Origin: Planctomicrobium piriforme
GTDB lineage: Bacteria > Planctomycetota > Planctomycetia > Planctomycetales > Planctomycetaceae
Length of the DNA stretch: 55,634 nt
Assembly (NCBI GenBank): GCA_945860955.1
Contig: CAMATH010000049.1
Span: 1-55,634 of the forward strand
Reading direction: 5' to 3'
Shown here: piece by piece, positions 46,601 to 54,356 of the stretch
How positions within the stretch are numbered: the stretch's first letter is position 1
Layout: every line of letters starts with the position of its first letter
Position numbers and translations under genes: made by a program
Notes under the pieces: generated by a model
Database searches by the model: none
The model's input: only the letters and a program-made list of their open reading frames with translations
What the model was told of the DNA's origin: nothing

Positions 46601-47685
46601 CGGTGAAAGAAGCGACCGACGCGATCGCGAAGGCAAAAACCGACCTCGAACAGTCGACCGCGAAGCAGAAGGCCGCCGAGGCGGTTTTGACGGAAGGTCG
46701 GACAAAGAGTACCGAACGGGAAAAGCCGATTCGCGCGGTCGCGTTTTCGCGTGATGGGAAAGAACTGGCGATTGGTACCGACGCCGGCCAGGTCGCGACA
46801 TTTGACGGGATGACGGGCGCTCCGCTCGAAGTGCTGGACGCTCATGGAACCCCGGTCCGGTCGCTGGCGTTTGGCGCAGGTTACGCGCTGGTGTCGGGAG
46901 GCGACGATCAGACCGCTCGGGTGTGGGATCTGAACCCCGCCTGGAAGCTGGTGGGTGTCCTCGGTCCGAAAAAGGAAACCCCCGATGACCTGGCGAACTC
47001 GATGCTAGTCAGCCGGGTGTTGAGTCTCGACTTCAGTCACGATGGCAAACTGCTCGCCACCGGCGGGGGAGATCCTTCCCGTTCGGGCGAGTTGATCATC
47101 TGGGATCTCGCCACTCAGACTCCGGTGAAGAATCTTGAGAGTGCGCACAGCGATACGGTCTTCGGACTGGAATTCTCTCGTGACGACAAACAGATTCTCT
47201 CGGGTGCCGCCGACAAGTTCGTGAAGATCCACGACGTCGCCACAGGAAAGCTGGTGAAATCGTTTGAAGGTCACACCAACCACGTACTGGATGTCACGTG
47301 GCGGGGTGATATGAAGCAGATCGCCAGTGCCGGCGCCGACAACGCCATCAAGGTCTGGAATGTCGAGACGGGTGAACAGCAGCGGACGATCGCCGGCTAC
47401 GGGAAGCAGGTCACCGCGATCCAGTACATGGGTCGGGGCGGCAACTTCGTCAGTTGCGGCGGCGACAAGACGGTGCGGTTCCACACGGCCGACAATGGCA
47501 GCAACTTCCGCAACTTCGCCGGCGCGGTCGACTTCATGTTTGCCGCCGCCGCTTCGGAACGCGAAACGGTTGTCGTGGCCGCCGGCCAGGACGGGGTCTT
47601 GCGAGTCTGGAACGGCGTGAACGCCCAGGTATTGCGGACGTTTGAAGCGCCGAAGCCGCCGCAAGAACAGGCTCAGGCAAAGTAG
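43696..47685 (+). CDS. Exported cytochrome-c-type/WD40 repeat protein with coiled insert
   Basis: 1329 residues from the ATG at 43696, starting with a signal peptide (LICAVLASLLSAFCSTVHA). Residues about 35-140 form a planctomycete-type cytochrome c domain with CLACH haem motif and later Met (GPVMPPLP). A WD40 propeller follows (GHTANVSSLVFSPDGTKL, GHASAVSSLAFHANSAKI, GHGGPVNSVAI). It is split at about 775-1010 by an Ala/Lys/Asp-rich helical insert with KDANNDGLKKAK; the propeller then resumes (REKPIRAVAFSRDGKEL) to the end. Insert and motif are shared with the preceding PPC gene, 67 bases upstream, which points to a common function or assembly. Electron transfer or surface scaffolding is possible; unproven. 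Confidence 0.88.
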   Translation: MRRFSLICAVLASLLSAFCSTVHAQEATELKAIQPVEPKLSRAVDFERDIYPILDAKCLACHNVAINENGLVLEDVKSILKGGKRGPAVIAKDPDKSLLYKLSARGTGPVMPPLPNKVEAAAVTPEELGLIKQWILEGASVGMGTGGAAINWQPLPKGTHPIYAVAVSHDGQYAVAGRGNKVVLYHVPSGDLVAELGDPALATIKYKDKPMYEPGASHRDFVHSLAISPTGNLIASGSYREVKLWARPENWQRLNLPSSSALIPSVAVSPDNKWIAAAAADHTIKLFQFADGQAGKVLTGHTANVSSLVFSPDGTKLYSASHDKSIRAWTVADGAVAGRLDTSAAVNAITLTVDGAKLIAGCADNQIRVFTAPATAAPLLTAAAPIPFLKVSPDKKMLALAEADGKITLVDLATGKTTKQLAGHASAVSSLAFHANSAKIVSGAADKSVRIWDIATGQAVVITNGIPNPVTAVAWNAAGTQVAAGFSDGQIALFKADIAEPTVEKMLAGNPQAITGLAYAPGGEAVYSSCADGNVRRYQVSDGAQQWAQSQGAAIHDLALSTDGQLLATAGENNQVRIWQAANGGAGPKPVLEGFTGPVRSVVFALDNVHVVSGTANNQIVVHDYKTGLIEEMTSDNGGAVEALGSAGESGRQIISASADKTIRSRALSLERVITGHGGPVNSVAIVTPAGTRVASGSEDGTMRIWELSNGGQVAALGHGAPVTSIAVSAAGTRYLSGGANNVAILWDAANNQQVVQMKGDKRLVRKVYHLEADEAEAKATLNAATAAVPAAEKTLGERSEAQKKSTEAKAAAEKKATDMAAEAKTKTDAKVVTDKAFADADTAAKVAVEEKTKAEKALADVDAVQKAAVKAQAQAVEALNKDANNDGLKKAKTDADTALEKANADLKVAQDGKAAADKKMVDTAAALKAATDAKTAADKAATDAQTNAKKADDEKNSAVKALEQADKAVKEATDAIAKAKTDLEQSTAKQKAAEAVLTEGRTKSTEREKPIRAVAFSRDGKELAIGTDAGQVATFDGMTGAPLEVLDAHGTPVRSLAFGAGYALVSGGDDQTARVWDLNPAWKLVGVLGPKKETPDDLANSMLVSRVLSLDFSHDGKLLATGGGDPSRSGELIIWDLATQTPVKNLESAHSDTVFGLEFSRDDKQILSGAADKFVKIHDVATGKLVKSFEGHTNHVLDVTWRGDMKQIASAGADNAIKVWNVETGEQQRTIAGYGKQVTAIQYMGRGGNFVSCGGDKTVRFHTADNGSNFRNFAGAVDFMFAAAASERETVVVAAGQDGVLRVWNGVNAQVLRTFEAPKPPQEQAQAK

Positions 47686-47716
47686 CGAGGGATTGTCGTT
47701 TGGCGACACTGCGACC

Positions 47717-47745
47717 GGGCCGCGCACTCTCCGAGTGCGCGGCCC
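47717..47745 (+). terminator. 13-bp perfect hairpin after the haem/WD40 gene
   Basis: GGGCCGCGCACTC (47717-47729) pairs with GAGTGCGCGGCCC (47733-47745) around TCC, then GCTTT. It is 31 bases past the stop. The T-run is short, and a degenerate relative occurs near 13590, so it may be a dispersed palindrome used as a terminator. Confidence 0.5.
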
Positions 47746-47794
47746 GCTTTGCGGTCTGCGTGAATCACAACGGTTCCCATCGGAGTGGAGTTCG

Positions 47795-50365
47795 GTGACG
47801 AAGATTCCAAAAGCGATTCAGCGATCGGTGTGTTGGGTGGGCATTTCGCTCGCGGTGCTGGCGAATGGCCTGGTCTCCCCCGCGATGGCTGAGCCACCCG
47901 GTCTCGACTTCAACCGCGACATTCGGCCGATCCTCTCCGAAAACTGCTTCTACTGCCATGGGCAGGATGCCAACAAGCGACAGGGAGACCTGCGGCTCGA
48001 TCTGCGCGAAGAGGCACTCAAGTCGCAGGCGATCGTCCCGGGCGATGTGGCGGCCAGCGAGCTGATCCGTCGGATTCGAACCGACAATCACGACGAGTTG
48101 ATGCCCCCTCCCAAATCCAACCGCAGACTGACCGATCAACAGAAACAGACGCTCGAACGATGGGTTTCCGAGGGTGCCGATTATCTGTCGCATTGGGCTT
48201 TCGTCCCTCCGGTCAAACCACCGGCTCCAGCAGTGAAACAAGCCGACTGGGGGCGGTCGCCGATCGATCGATTCATCCTGGCAAAACTCGAAGCCGATGG
48301 CCTGACGCCGTCCCCTGAAACGGACCGCGCCACACTGATCAAACGGTTGTCGATCGACTTGACCGGGCTTCCCCCCACCCCCGCCGAGGTCGACAGTTTC
48401 GTCACCGACCCCGATCCCAAGGCGTACGAAACACTGGTCGATCGGTTGCTGGCGAGCGAACATTACGGCGAGCGGATGGCGCTCCCCTGGCTCGACGCCG
48501 CGCGGTACGCCGACAGCAATGGGTTTCAACAAGATGGTGACACCTGGCAGTGGATGTGGCGGGACTGGGTGGTGCGGGCGTTGAACTCCGACCTGCCCTT
48601 TGATCGATTCACGATCTGGCAGCTCGCGGGCGATCTATTGCCCGACGCGACGACCGACCAGAAAATCGCCAGCGGGTTCAACCGGAATCACTTGTTGAAC
48701 GGTGAGGGGGGGGCGATTGCCGAAGAGCAACGGTTCGTCAACCTGTTCGATCGCATCGACACGACGGCGACCACCTGGCTCGGGCTGACGATGGCGTGCG
48801 CCCAATGCCACGATCACAAATACGATCCGATCACCCGACGCGACTACTACGGCCTGATGGACGCGTTCAATCGCGTTCCCGAGAGTGGCACGCCCCAGTA
48901 CTTCTCTTCCAGAGTTCGGGTGGCCGCTCCGTTCATCGAGGTTCCGTCGGAAGAGAACAAGGCAAAATTCGCTGAATTTGACGCCCAAATCGCGGCAGCC
49001 GACGCCGAGTCGAAAGTGATTTCGAACGCCGCGTACGAAGGCTGGCGTTCCGGCCTGTTCGCCGACGGGAAGCCGGCGGAAGGAAAAGGACTGCCGGAAG
49101 GATTGTCGGCTCTGTTGCGTAAGCCCGAGGGAGAGCGCACGGAGGCCGAGAAAGCGTCGATCGAAACCGATCTCCGCAAGCACTTTGACGAAAAAGTGCG
49201 GGGGACACTCGCGGGAAAACTCCCCGTTTTGACAAAGGCCGACCGGTTGCGGCAGGATCTGGCGAACTATCGGGCCGACCGGTTGCCCCGCGTGATGGTG
49301 ATGAGCGACGCGCAGCCGCGCGAGACGAAAATTCTCGACCGGGGCGAGTACTTGAAGCCCCTCGAGAAAGTCAGTTTTTCAACCCCGACGTTCCTTCCGC
49401 CATTGCCCAAGGACGCTCCGCAAAATCGCCTGGGGCTGGCGCAGTGGCTGATGTCCCTCGAGCATCCACTCACCGCGCGGGTGCAGGTCAACCGGATGTG
49501 GCAGCACTTTTTCGGCGCGGGGATCGTGAAGACGTCGGAGGATTTCGGCGTGCAGAGCGAGTTTCCGATTCACGGAGCGCTGTTGGACTGGCTGGCGGTC
49601 GAATTCCGCGAGCGTGGCTGGAGTATGAAAGCGATGCATCGCGAAATCGTGATGAGTGCGACTTACCGGCAATCGAGTCGCGTCTCGCCCGACCAGCGGC
49701 TGCGCGACCCGGAAAACCGCCTCTTCTCGCGAGCCGCCCGATTTCGCATGCCCTCCCTGGTGTTGCGGGACTGGGCTCTGGCCGCCTCGGGAGTACTCAA
49801 CGATCGGCTCGGGGGTTCACCCGTCTATCCCTACCAGCCCGATGCGGTCTGGGAAGCTCTGGCGATCACCAAGGAACGGGACTTCACCTATCCCGCGTCG
49901 TCCGGGACGGATTTGTACCGGCGCAGTCTGTACACATTCTGGCGCCGGACGGTCAGTCCCGCGAACATGTTCGACACGTCCAATCGGCAGACCTGCCGGG
50001 TGCGGGTCGGCGCGACCAGCACTCCGCTCCATGCGCTGACGACACTCAACGACCCGACCTGGGTCGAGGCGGCGCGACTGCTCGCCGAGCAGAGTCACAA
50101 ATCCTCCGCCGACCTGACCGGTCGCCTGACCCACGCATTCCGCCGGGTCGTCTGCCGTCCCCCCACCGAGAATGACTTGAGGATCCTGCGTCGCTCCTAC
50201 GATCGACAGGCCGCACTCTTCCGCGGAAATCCCGAAGCCGCCCAAAAGCTGCTCGCCGTCGGCGCGGCCCAGCGCGACGCATCCCTCGACACCACCGAAC
50301 AAGCCGCCCTCACCTCCGTCTGCCTCGCCATCCTCAACCTCGACGAATCCCTCACCCGCGAATAA
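47795..50365 (+). CDS. DUF1549/DUF1553 protein with N-terminal cytochrome c domain (PSD1-type)
   Basis: 856 residues from a GTG at 47795 with GGAG 8 bases upstream; the open frame runs back to 47642 but crosses the hairpin. It has a signal peptide (about 5-30), a cytochrome domain with CFYCH and ELMPPP, then DUF1549 (SPIDRFILAKLEADGLTPSPE, then RYADSNGFQQDGD) and DUF1553 in the C-terminal half (PLTARVQVNRMWQHFFG, then SNRQTCRVRVGATSTPL). This is the standard planctomycete exported haem protein, usually next to a DUF1501 gene; here its expected partner is 26 kb away. Function unestablished. Confidence 0.95.
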   Translation: MTKIPKAIQRSVCWVGISLAVLANGLVSPAMAEPPGLDFNRDIRPILSENCFYCHGQDANKRQGDLRLDLREEALKSQAIVPGDVAASELIRRIRTDNHDELMPPPKSNRRLTDQQKQTLERWVSEGADYLSHWAFVPPVKPPAPAVKQADWGRSPIDRFILAKLEADGLTPSPETDRATLIKRLSIDLTGLPPTPAEVDSFVTDPDPKAYETLVDRLLASEHYGERMALPWLDAARYADSNGFQQDGDTWQWMWRDWVVRALNSDLPFDRFTIWQLAGDLLPDATTDQKIASGFNRNHLLNGEGGAIAEEQRFVNLFDRIDTTATTWLGLTMACAQCHDHKYDPITRRDYYGLMDAFNRVPESGTPQYFSSRVRVAAPFIEVPSEENKAKFAEFDAQIAAADAESKVISNAAYEGWRSGLFADGKPAEGKGLPEGLSALLRKPEGERTEAEKASIETDLRKHFDEKVRGTLAGKLPVLTKADRLRQDLANYRADRLPRVMVMSDAQPRETKILDRGEYLKPLEKVSFSTPTFLPPLPKDAPQNRLGLAQWLMSLEHPLTARVQVNRMWQHFFGAGIVKTSEDFGVQSEFPIHGALLDWLAVEFRERGWSMKAMHREIVMSATYRQSSRVSPDQRLRDPENRLFSRAARFRMPSLVLRDWALAASGVLNDRLGGSPVYPYQPDAVWEALAITKERDFTYPASSGTDLYRRSLYTFWRRTVSPANMFDTSNRQTCRVRVGATSTPLHALTTLNDPTWVEAARLLAEQSHKSSADLTGRLTHAFRRVVCRPPTENDLRILRRSYDRQAALFRGNPEAAQKLLAVGAAQRDASLDTTEQAALTSVCLAILNLDESLTRE

Positions 50366-50408
50366 CTTTCGTTTTCATCCTTCCGCCTTCATCCCTCCTC
50401 CTTCCAAA

Positions 50409-50885
50409 ATGCCCTTCGACCCCAAACTCCAGCGAAAAATCATGGGCCACTTCGCCACTGGTGTGACCGTTGTCACCACCGGTGAGGGGGCGGCTCGAAC
50501 GGGACTGACCGCGAACGCCGTCACGTCGTTGTCTCTTGACCCGCCGCTGGTGCTGGTCGCGGTCGACAATCGCTCGGCCAGTCGGGACGACCTCAAGTCG
50601 AACAAGAGCTTCGCGATCAATCTTCTGACCTTGGAACAGGAAGAGGTTTCCAAGCGGTTCGCGACTCCCGGTCCCAAGGATTTCTCGGGGATCGGCTGGA
50701 AAACTGCCATCACGGGAGCACCCATTCTCGAGGGATGCCTGGGCTGGGTCGACTGCAAACTGCATGAAGTGCTGCCCGGTGGGGACCACGAGATCTTCAT
50801 CGGCGAAATCGTCGCGGGGGAATGTCAGGAAGGGGCCGCTCCGTTACTGTACTTCGCGGGAAAGTACCGGAGATTCGCCGAGTGA
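50409..50885 (+). CDS. Flavin reductase family protein
   Basis: 158 residues. Binds FMN and reduces flavin with NAD(P)H. The family signature is clear: MGHFATGVTVVTT, GLTANAVTSLSLDPPLVLVAV, FAINLL, ILEGCLGWVDCKL, HEIFIGEIV and PLLYFAGKYRRF. The length is normal. It lies 43 bases after the DUF1553 gene. A monooxygenase partner is not seen nearby. Confidence 0.94.
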   Translation: MPFDPKLQRKIMGHFATGVTVVTTGEGAARTGLTANAVTSLSLDPPLVLVAVDNRSASRDDLKSNKSFAINLLTLEQEEVSKRFATPGPKDFSGIGWKTAITGAPILEGCLGWVDCKLHEVLPGGDHEIFIGEIVAGECQEGAAPLLYFAGKYRRFAE

Positions 50886-50931
50886 ATTCATTTGTTCCGA
50901 GCAAGCATTGTGATTCGAGCGAACGTCGATC

Positions 50932-52392
50932 ATGACCTCGACAGCCCGGCTGAAGAACTTCATCGGTGGCCTCTGGTGCGAGCCGGCGGGGGCTGAATAC
51001 CTGCCGGTCGTCAATCCGGCGACCGCAAGTCCGCTTGCGTATGTTCCACAGTCGGATGCCGCCGCTGTCGGGTCCGCCGTGGAAGTCGCCAGCCGCGCGT
51101 ACCGCGAGTGGAGACGCGTCCCCCCGAACGATCGCGCGCAGTTTCTCTACCGGTTCAAGACGCTGCTCGAAACGAACCAGAAACAACTGGCGCGCACGAT
51201 CACCGATGAGTGCGGCAAGACACTGGCCGAGGCCACGGCCGAGGTTCGTCGGGGAATCGAAAACGTCGAAGTCGCCTGTGGCATCCCGACTTACCTGCAA
51301 GGCTGGAACAACGAAGACATTTCCCCGGGGGTTGACGAACATCTATTTCGACAGCCGTTGGGTGTCGTGGCGGCGATCACGCCATTCAATTTTCCCGCGA
51401 TGATTCCGCTCTGGTTTCTGCCCTACGCCATCGCGTGTGGCAATTGCCTCATCCTGAAGCCGAGCGAAAAGGTGCCCCGCACCAGCGTGCGAATGTTCGA
51501 ACTGCTCGAGCAAACCGGGCTGCCGGCTGGAGTGGCGCAACTCGTGCACGGCGGCCGGGCGGCGGTCGATTCGCTGATCGACCACCCGGGAGTATCGGCG
51601 ATCTCGTTTGTCGGTTCGACTAGCGCGGCCCGACATGTGTATGCGCGGGCCGCCGCGAATGGAAAACGGGTGCAATGCCAGGGAGGGGCGAAGAACCCGG
51701 TTGTCATTCTTCCCGACGCCGACATGGAACTGACCTCACAGATTGTCGCCGACAGCGCTTTTGGCTGCGCGGGACAGCGCTGTCTGGCGGCATCGACGGC
51801 GATCGCCGTGGGAACAGCGGGGGACCGGTTTTGTGCAGCGATCGCGGAGGCGGCCAGTTCGCGACGCGTCGGTTACGGTGCCGACCCCGGTGTGCAGATG
51901 GGGCCGGTGATTTCTTCCGAGAGTCGCGAACGGGTCGAACGGCTGATCGGATCGGGTGGCGTCGGTGGCGGAAGGATTCTGGTCGATGGGCGCGGCAAGA
52001 CGGTCGACGGATTCGAAGACGGATTCTTTCTCTTTCCGACGATCCTGGATGAGGTCTCTCCCACGTCGGAAATCGCCAGAACCGAGGTGTTTGGTCCCGT
52101 ATTGAGTCTGATACGGGCGTCCGATCTCGGCGAAGCGATCGCGATGGTCAACAGTGCCGAGTTCGGCAACATGGCCAGCATTTTCACAACCAGTGGCGGC
52201 GCGGCGCGAAGATTCCGATACGAAGTCGAAGCGGGAAACATCGGCATCAACATCGGCGTCGCCGCCCCGATGGCCTATTTCCCCTTCAGTGGTGCGAAGG
52301 CGAGTTTCCTGGGAGATCTCCATGCCCAGGGACGACATGGTGTCGAGTTCTACACGCAGACAAAGGTTGTGGTGGAACGGTGGCCGGTTTGA
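50932..52392 (+). CDS. mmsA: CoA-acylating methylmalonate-semialdehyde dehydrogenase
   Basis: 486 residues. Oxidises methylmalonate semialdehyde (valine, inositol or thymine breakdown) to propionyl-CoA, or malonate semialdehyde to acetyl-CoA. ALDH fold with PFNFP (151-155), KPSEK (176-180), FVGSTSAARHVY, and catalytic Cys284 in GCAGQRCLA. The GGAKNPVVI stretch, instead of the ELGGK of ordinary ALDHs, marks the CoA-dependent group. It starts 46 bases after the flavin reductase gene and is possibly cotranscribed. Confidence 0.93.
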   Translation: MTSTARLKNFIGGLWCEPAGAEYLPVVNPATASPLAYVPQSDAAAVGSAVEVASRAYREWRRVPPNDRAQFLYRFKTLLETNQKQLARTITDECGKTLAEATAEVRRGIENVEVACGIPTYLQGWNNEDISPGVDEHLFRQPLGVVAAITPFNFPAMIPLWFLPYAIACGNCLILKPSEKVPRTSVRMFELLEQTGLPAGVAQLVHGGRAAVDSLIDHPGVSAISFVGSTSAARHVYARAAANGKRVQCQGGAKNPVVILPDADMELTSQIVADSAFGCAGQRCLAASTAIAVGTAGDRFCAAIAEAASSRRVGYGADPGVQMGPVISSESRERVERLIGSGGVGGGRILVDGRGKTVDGFEDGFFLFPTILDEVSPTSEIARTEVFGPVLSLIRASDLGEAIAMVNSAEFGNMASIFTTSGGAARRFRYEVEAGNIGINIGVAAPMAYFPFSGAKASFLGDLHAQGRHGVEFYTQTKVVVERWPV

Positions 52393-52427
52393 CGATACGC
52401 GTCACAGCGGGATATTCACCGTTAAAA

Positions 52428-52484
52428 CCGAGCCGCGCCCGTCAGGAAGCGGTAACCGACTCCGCTTCCTGACGGGCTCGGCTC
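52428..52484. repeat. Dispersed palindromic element
   Basis: CCCGTCAGGAAGCGG (52438-52452) pairs perfectly over 15 bp with CCGCTTCCTGACGGG (52462-52476). Outer CCGAGCC (52428-52434) can pair with GGCTCGG (52475-52481). Related copies are at 31446-31505 and, in part, at 30556-30600. It lies between mmsA and the TPP gene. Confidence 0.75.
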
Positions 52485-52534
52485 TGCGGATTACAATGGG
52501 TGTCCCCCGACCACCCCTGAACGGAAACCAAAAC

Positions 52535-53017
52535 ATGATCACCGGCGACCAATTGGTGCAAGAGCTGCGGCTGATGGGAGTCACGCATGTGGTGTGGCTC
52601 CCGGACAGCACGCTGGGGCAATGGGAACAGGCGCTCGACGCGGCCGGTTCCCCCCAACTGATTCGTGTCTGCCGCGAGGGGGAAGCGTGGGCGATCGCCG
52701 CCGGTCTGCACCTGGGCGGGGCCGCGCCGCTGGTGATGATCCAATGCACCGGGTTGTTTGACTCCGGCGATTCGCTACGGAACTTTCTGTTCGATTACGA
52801 ATTGCCGTTGTTCGCGGTGATTGGCTACCGCAACTTTCTCAACCCGGACGCCGTCGATTCGGCCCGCACGTTCACCGAGCCGAACCTGCGATCCTGGGGG
52901 ATCGACTATCGGTTGATGGAGCGGGGCGATCAACTGGGCATCCTGCGCGAACACTACGCGGCGTGCCGAGATGCGGGGAAGCCGGGAGTCGTGCTGGTCG
53001 GGGAAGGGCGGATGTAG
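52535..53017 (+). CDS. TPP-binding PYR-domain protein (sulfopyruvate decarboxylase alpha-like)
   Basis: 160 residues, equal to a single PYR domain of a thiamine-diphosphate enzyme. The sequence starts MITGDQLVQELRLMGVTHVV, continues LPDSTLG, and has the cofactor-activating Glu region CREGEAWAIAAGLHLGG (Glu48/50) and later IQCTGLFDSGDSLRN. The arrangement resembles the alpha chain of sulfopyruvate or phosphonopyruvate decarboxylase, which needs a separate PP-domain beta chain. No beta gene is present in the window. The 3' end overlaps the convergent glycosyltransferase gene by 146 bases. Confidence 0.82.
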   Translation: MITGDQLVQELRLMGVTHVVWLPDSTLGQWEQALDAAGSPQLIRVCREGEAWAIAAGLHLGGAAPLVMIQCTGLFDSGDSLRNFLFDYELPLFAVIGYRNFLNPDAVDSARTFTEPNLRSWGIDYRLMERGDQLGILREHYAACRDAGKPGVVLVGEGRM

Positions 53018-54335
53018 CGGGTGATCCCGCGAGTTCCAACACGCGATCGAGGAGGTCGCGACAACTCTCGATCCAACCCGGCCAGCGGAAATCATGCGGT
53101 GATTTCACCCCCGCGAGCGGTTCACCGCGCTGCTGCTTCACCATCAGCCGAGCCAGTGCGAGGGCGTTATTCACGCCAAAATACGCGGCGTATTCTCCGC
53201 CCACCTCGCGATGCACCGGCAGGTCGCTGGCGAACACAGGACAGCCTTTGCTGAGCGCTTCGACGATGGGCAGATTGAACCCCTCGGCGAACGACGGGGT
53301 GATCAGTCCCGCTGCCCGACGGTAGCAAATGTCGAGTTCGTGGTCGCGGACCCCTTCGAGCCAGAAGAGGCGGCGTCCCAACTCGGGGTGGTTTCGAATG
53401 CGTTCGATCAACGGTTCGGAATCCCAGCCATTGCCGCCGGCGATCGCCAGCCGCACGTCGATTCCCTGGCTCCAGAGCTGATCGCACGCATCAATCGCCA
53501 GCGCATGGTTCTTGCGGGGCGACAACGTTCCCACCATCAGATAGGTGTTCTTGGGACCGGACTGGGGGAAGGCCAGTTCAAGATCCGGACGCAACGCCCC
53601 CCCCTGCGTCTCACCGTCAAGTTCCGCACCCAGAAGAAATGACCCGGCCGACAAGGGACGACTACCACGCCGGGGAGGACGAACAACGTCGATCCGCTCG
53701 ATATCGTCCACAACGCTTTCGGAAATCGCCACGATGAAGTCGGCGACCTGCCGGGCCGTTCCCCACCAACGACTAAAGATTTTTTGCAGGGACCGTTCAA
53801 AAAACTGCGGATACTGGAGTGGAATCAGGTCGTAGACCACCAGCCCAATGACGGCACCCTGCGACTGAGCGTAGCGGATTTCCTCCCAGGGAAAGTCCCG
53901 TCCCCACGAGCGGTCGATCAACAGCAGAATGTCGCCCGGTTGGTACTGGATTCCCTCTCGGGAGAGTCGGCGTACGGGGAACAACACCAGGTGTTTGGTC
54001 TGCCGACCGAGCTGCCGCGCCTCTCGGACGAATTCCAGCGCGCCGGTCGACGCCAGCACCTTTCGAAGCATTGCCCATAGTTTTCCCGGCCGACTTCCCG
54101 ACGAGCGTTGTCCCTGCGGAAAAGCCAGTTGATCGATGGCGACGAAGCCCCGCGTCGGCTCAAAGTACATCCCCCGGCACTCGACGCCCCGTTCGGAACC
54201 GACTCCCTCGGCCGCGTTGACGATGTTCCGCACGACGCGCTGGATCCCCGTGTTCATTCCGTCGCCGCGCGTCGCGGTACAGTCGATGAAAATGCGTCTC
54301 ACCTTGGTGTCTGGCTGATGAATCGTGAGAGTCAT
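52872..54335 (-). CDS. Glycosyltransferase family 4 (GT-B) protein
   Basis: 487 residues. The GT-B C-terminal half is well conserved: GTLSPRKNHALAIDACDQLW, then FWLEGVRDHELDICYRRA and the E-x7-E motif in SFAEGFNLPIVEALSKG. The N-terminal half (FIDCTATRGDGMNTGIQRVVRNIV) fits the acceptor domain. The last about 50 residues are Pro/Arg/Ser-rich, lie antisense to the TPP gene and look unconserved. It follows the GT2 gene by 21 bases and forms a polysaccharide or glycan operon with it. Confidence 0.9.
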   Translation of the reverse strand: MTLTIHQPDTKVRRIFIDCTATRGDGMNTGIQRVVRNIVNAAEGVGSERGVECRGMYFEPTRGFVAIDQLAFPQGQRSSGSRPGKLWAMLRKVLASTGALEFVREARQLGRQTKHLVLFPVRRLSREGIQYQPGDILLLIDRSWGRDFPWEEIRYAQSQGAVIGLVVYDLIPLQYPQFFERSLQKIFSRWWGTARQVADFIVAISESVVDDIERIDVVRPPRRGSRPLSAGSFLLGAELDGETQGGALRPDLELAFPQSGPKNTYLMVGTLSPRKNHALAIDACDQLWSQGIDVRLAIAGGNGWDSEPLIERIRNHPELGRRLFWLEGVRDHELDICYRRAAGLITPSFAEGFNLPIVEALSKGCPVFASDLPVHREVGGEYAAYFGVNNALALARLMVKQQRGEPLAGVKSPHDFRWPGWIESCRDLLDRVLELAGSPATSALPRPARLPASPHLGTPRSVRAGCPVDRPAPSTDSRSPRIAGSAR

Positions 54336-54356
54336 GCGGTGTCGCGGAGTGAGAAA

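Noticed and set aside
43612-46845. 1077-codon minus-strand open frame opposite the haem/WD40 gene
   Set aside because: It is antisense to a well-supported WD40 protein, has Arg/Gly/Asp-rich composition typical of a GC-rich shadow frame, and shows no domain.
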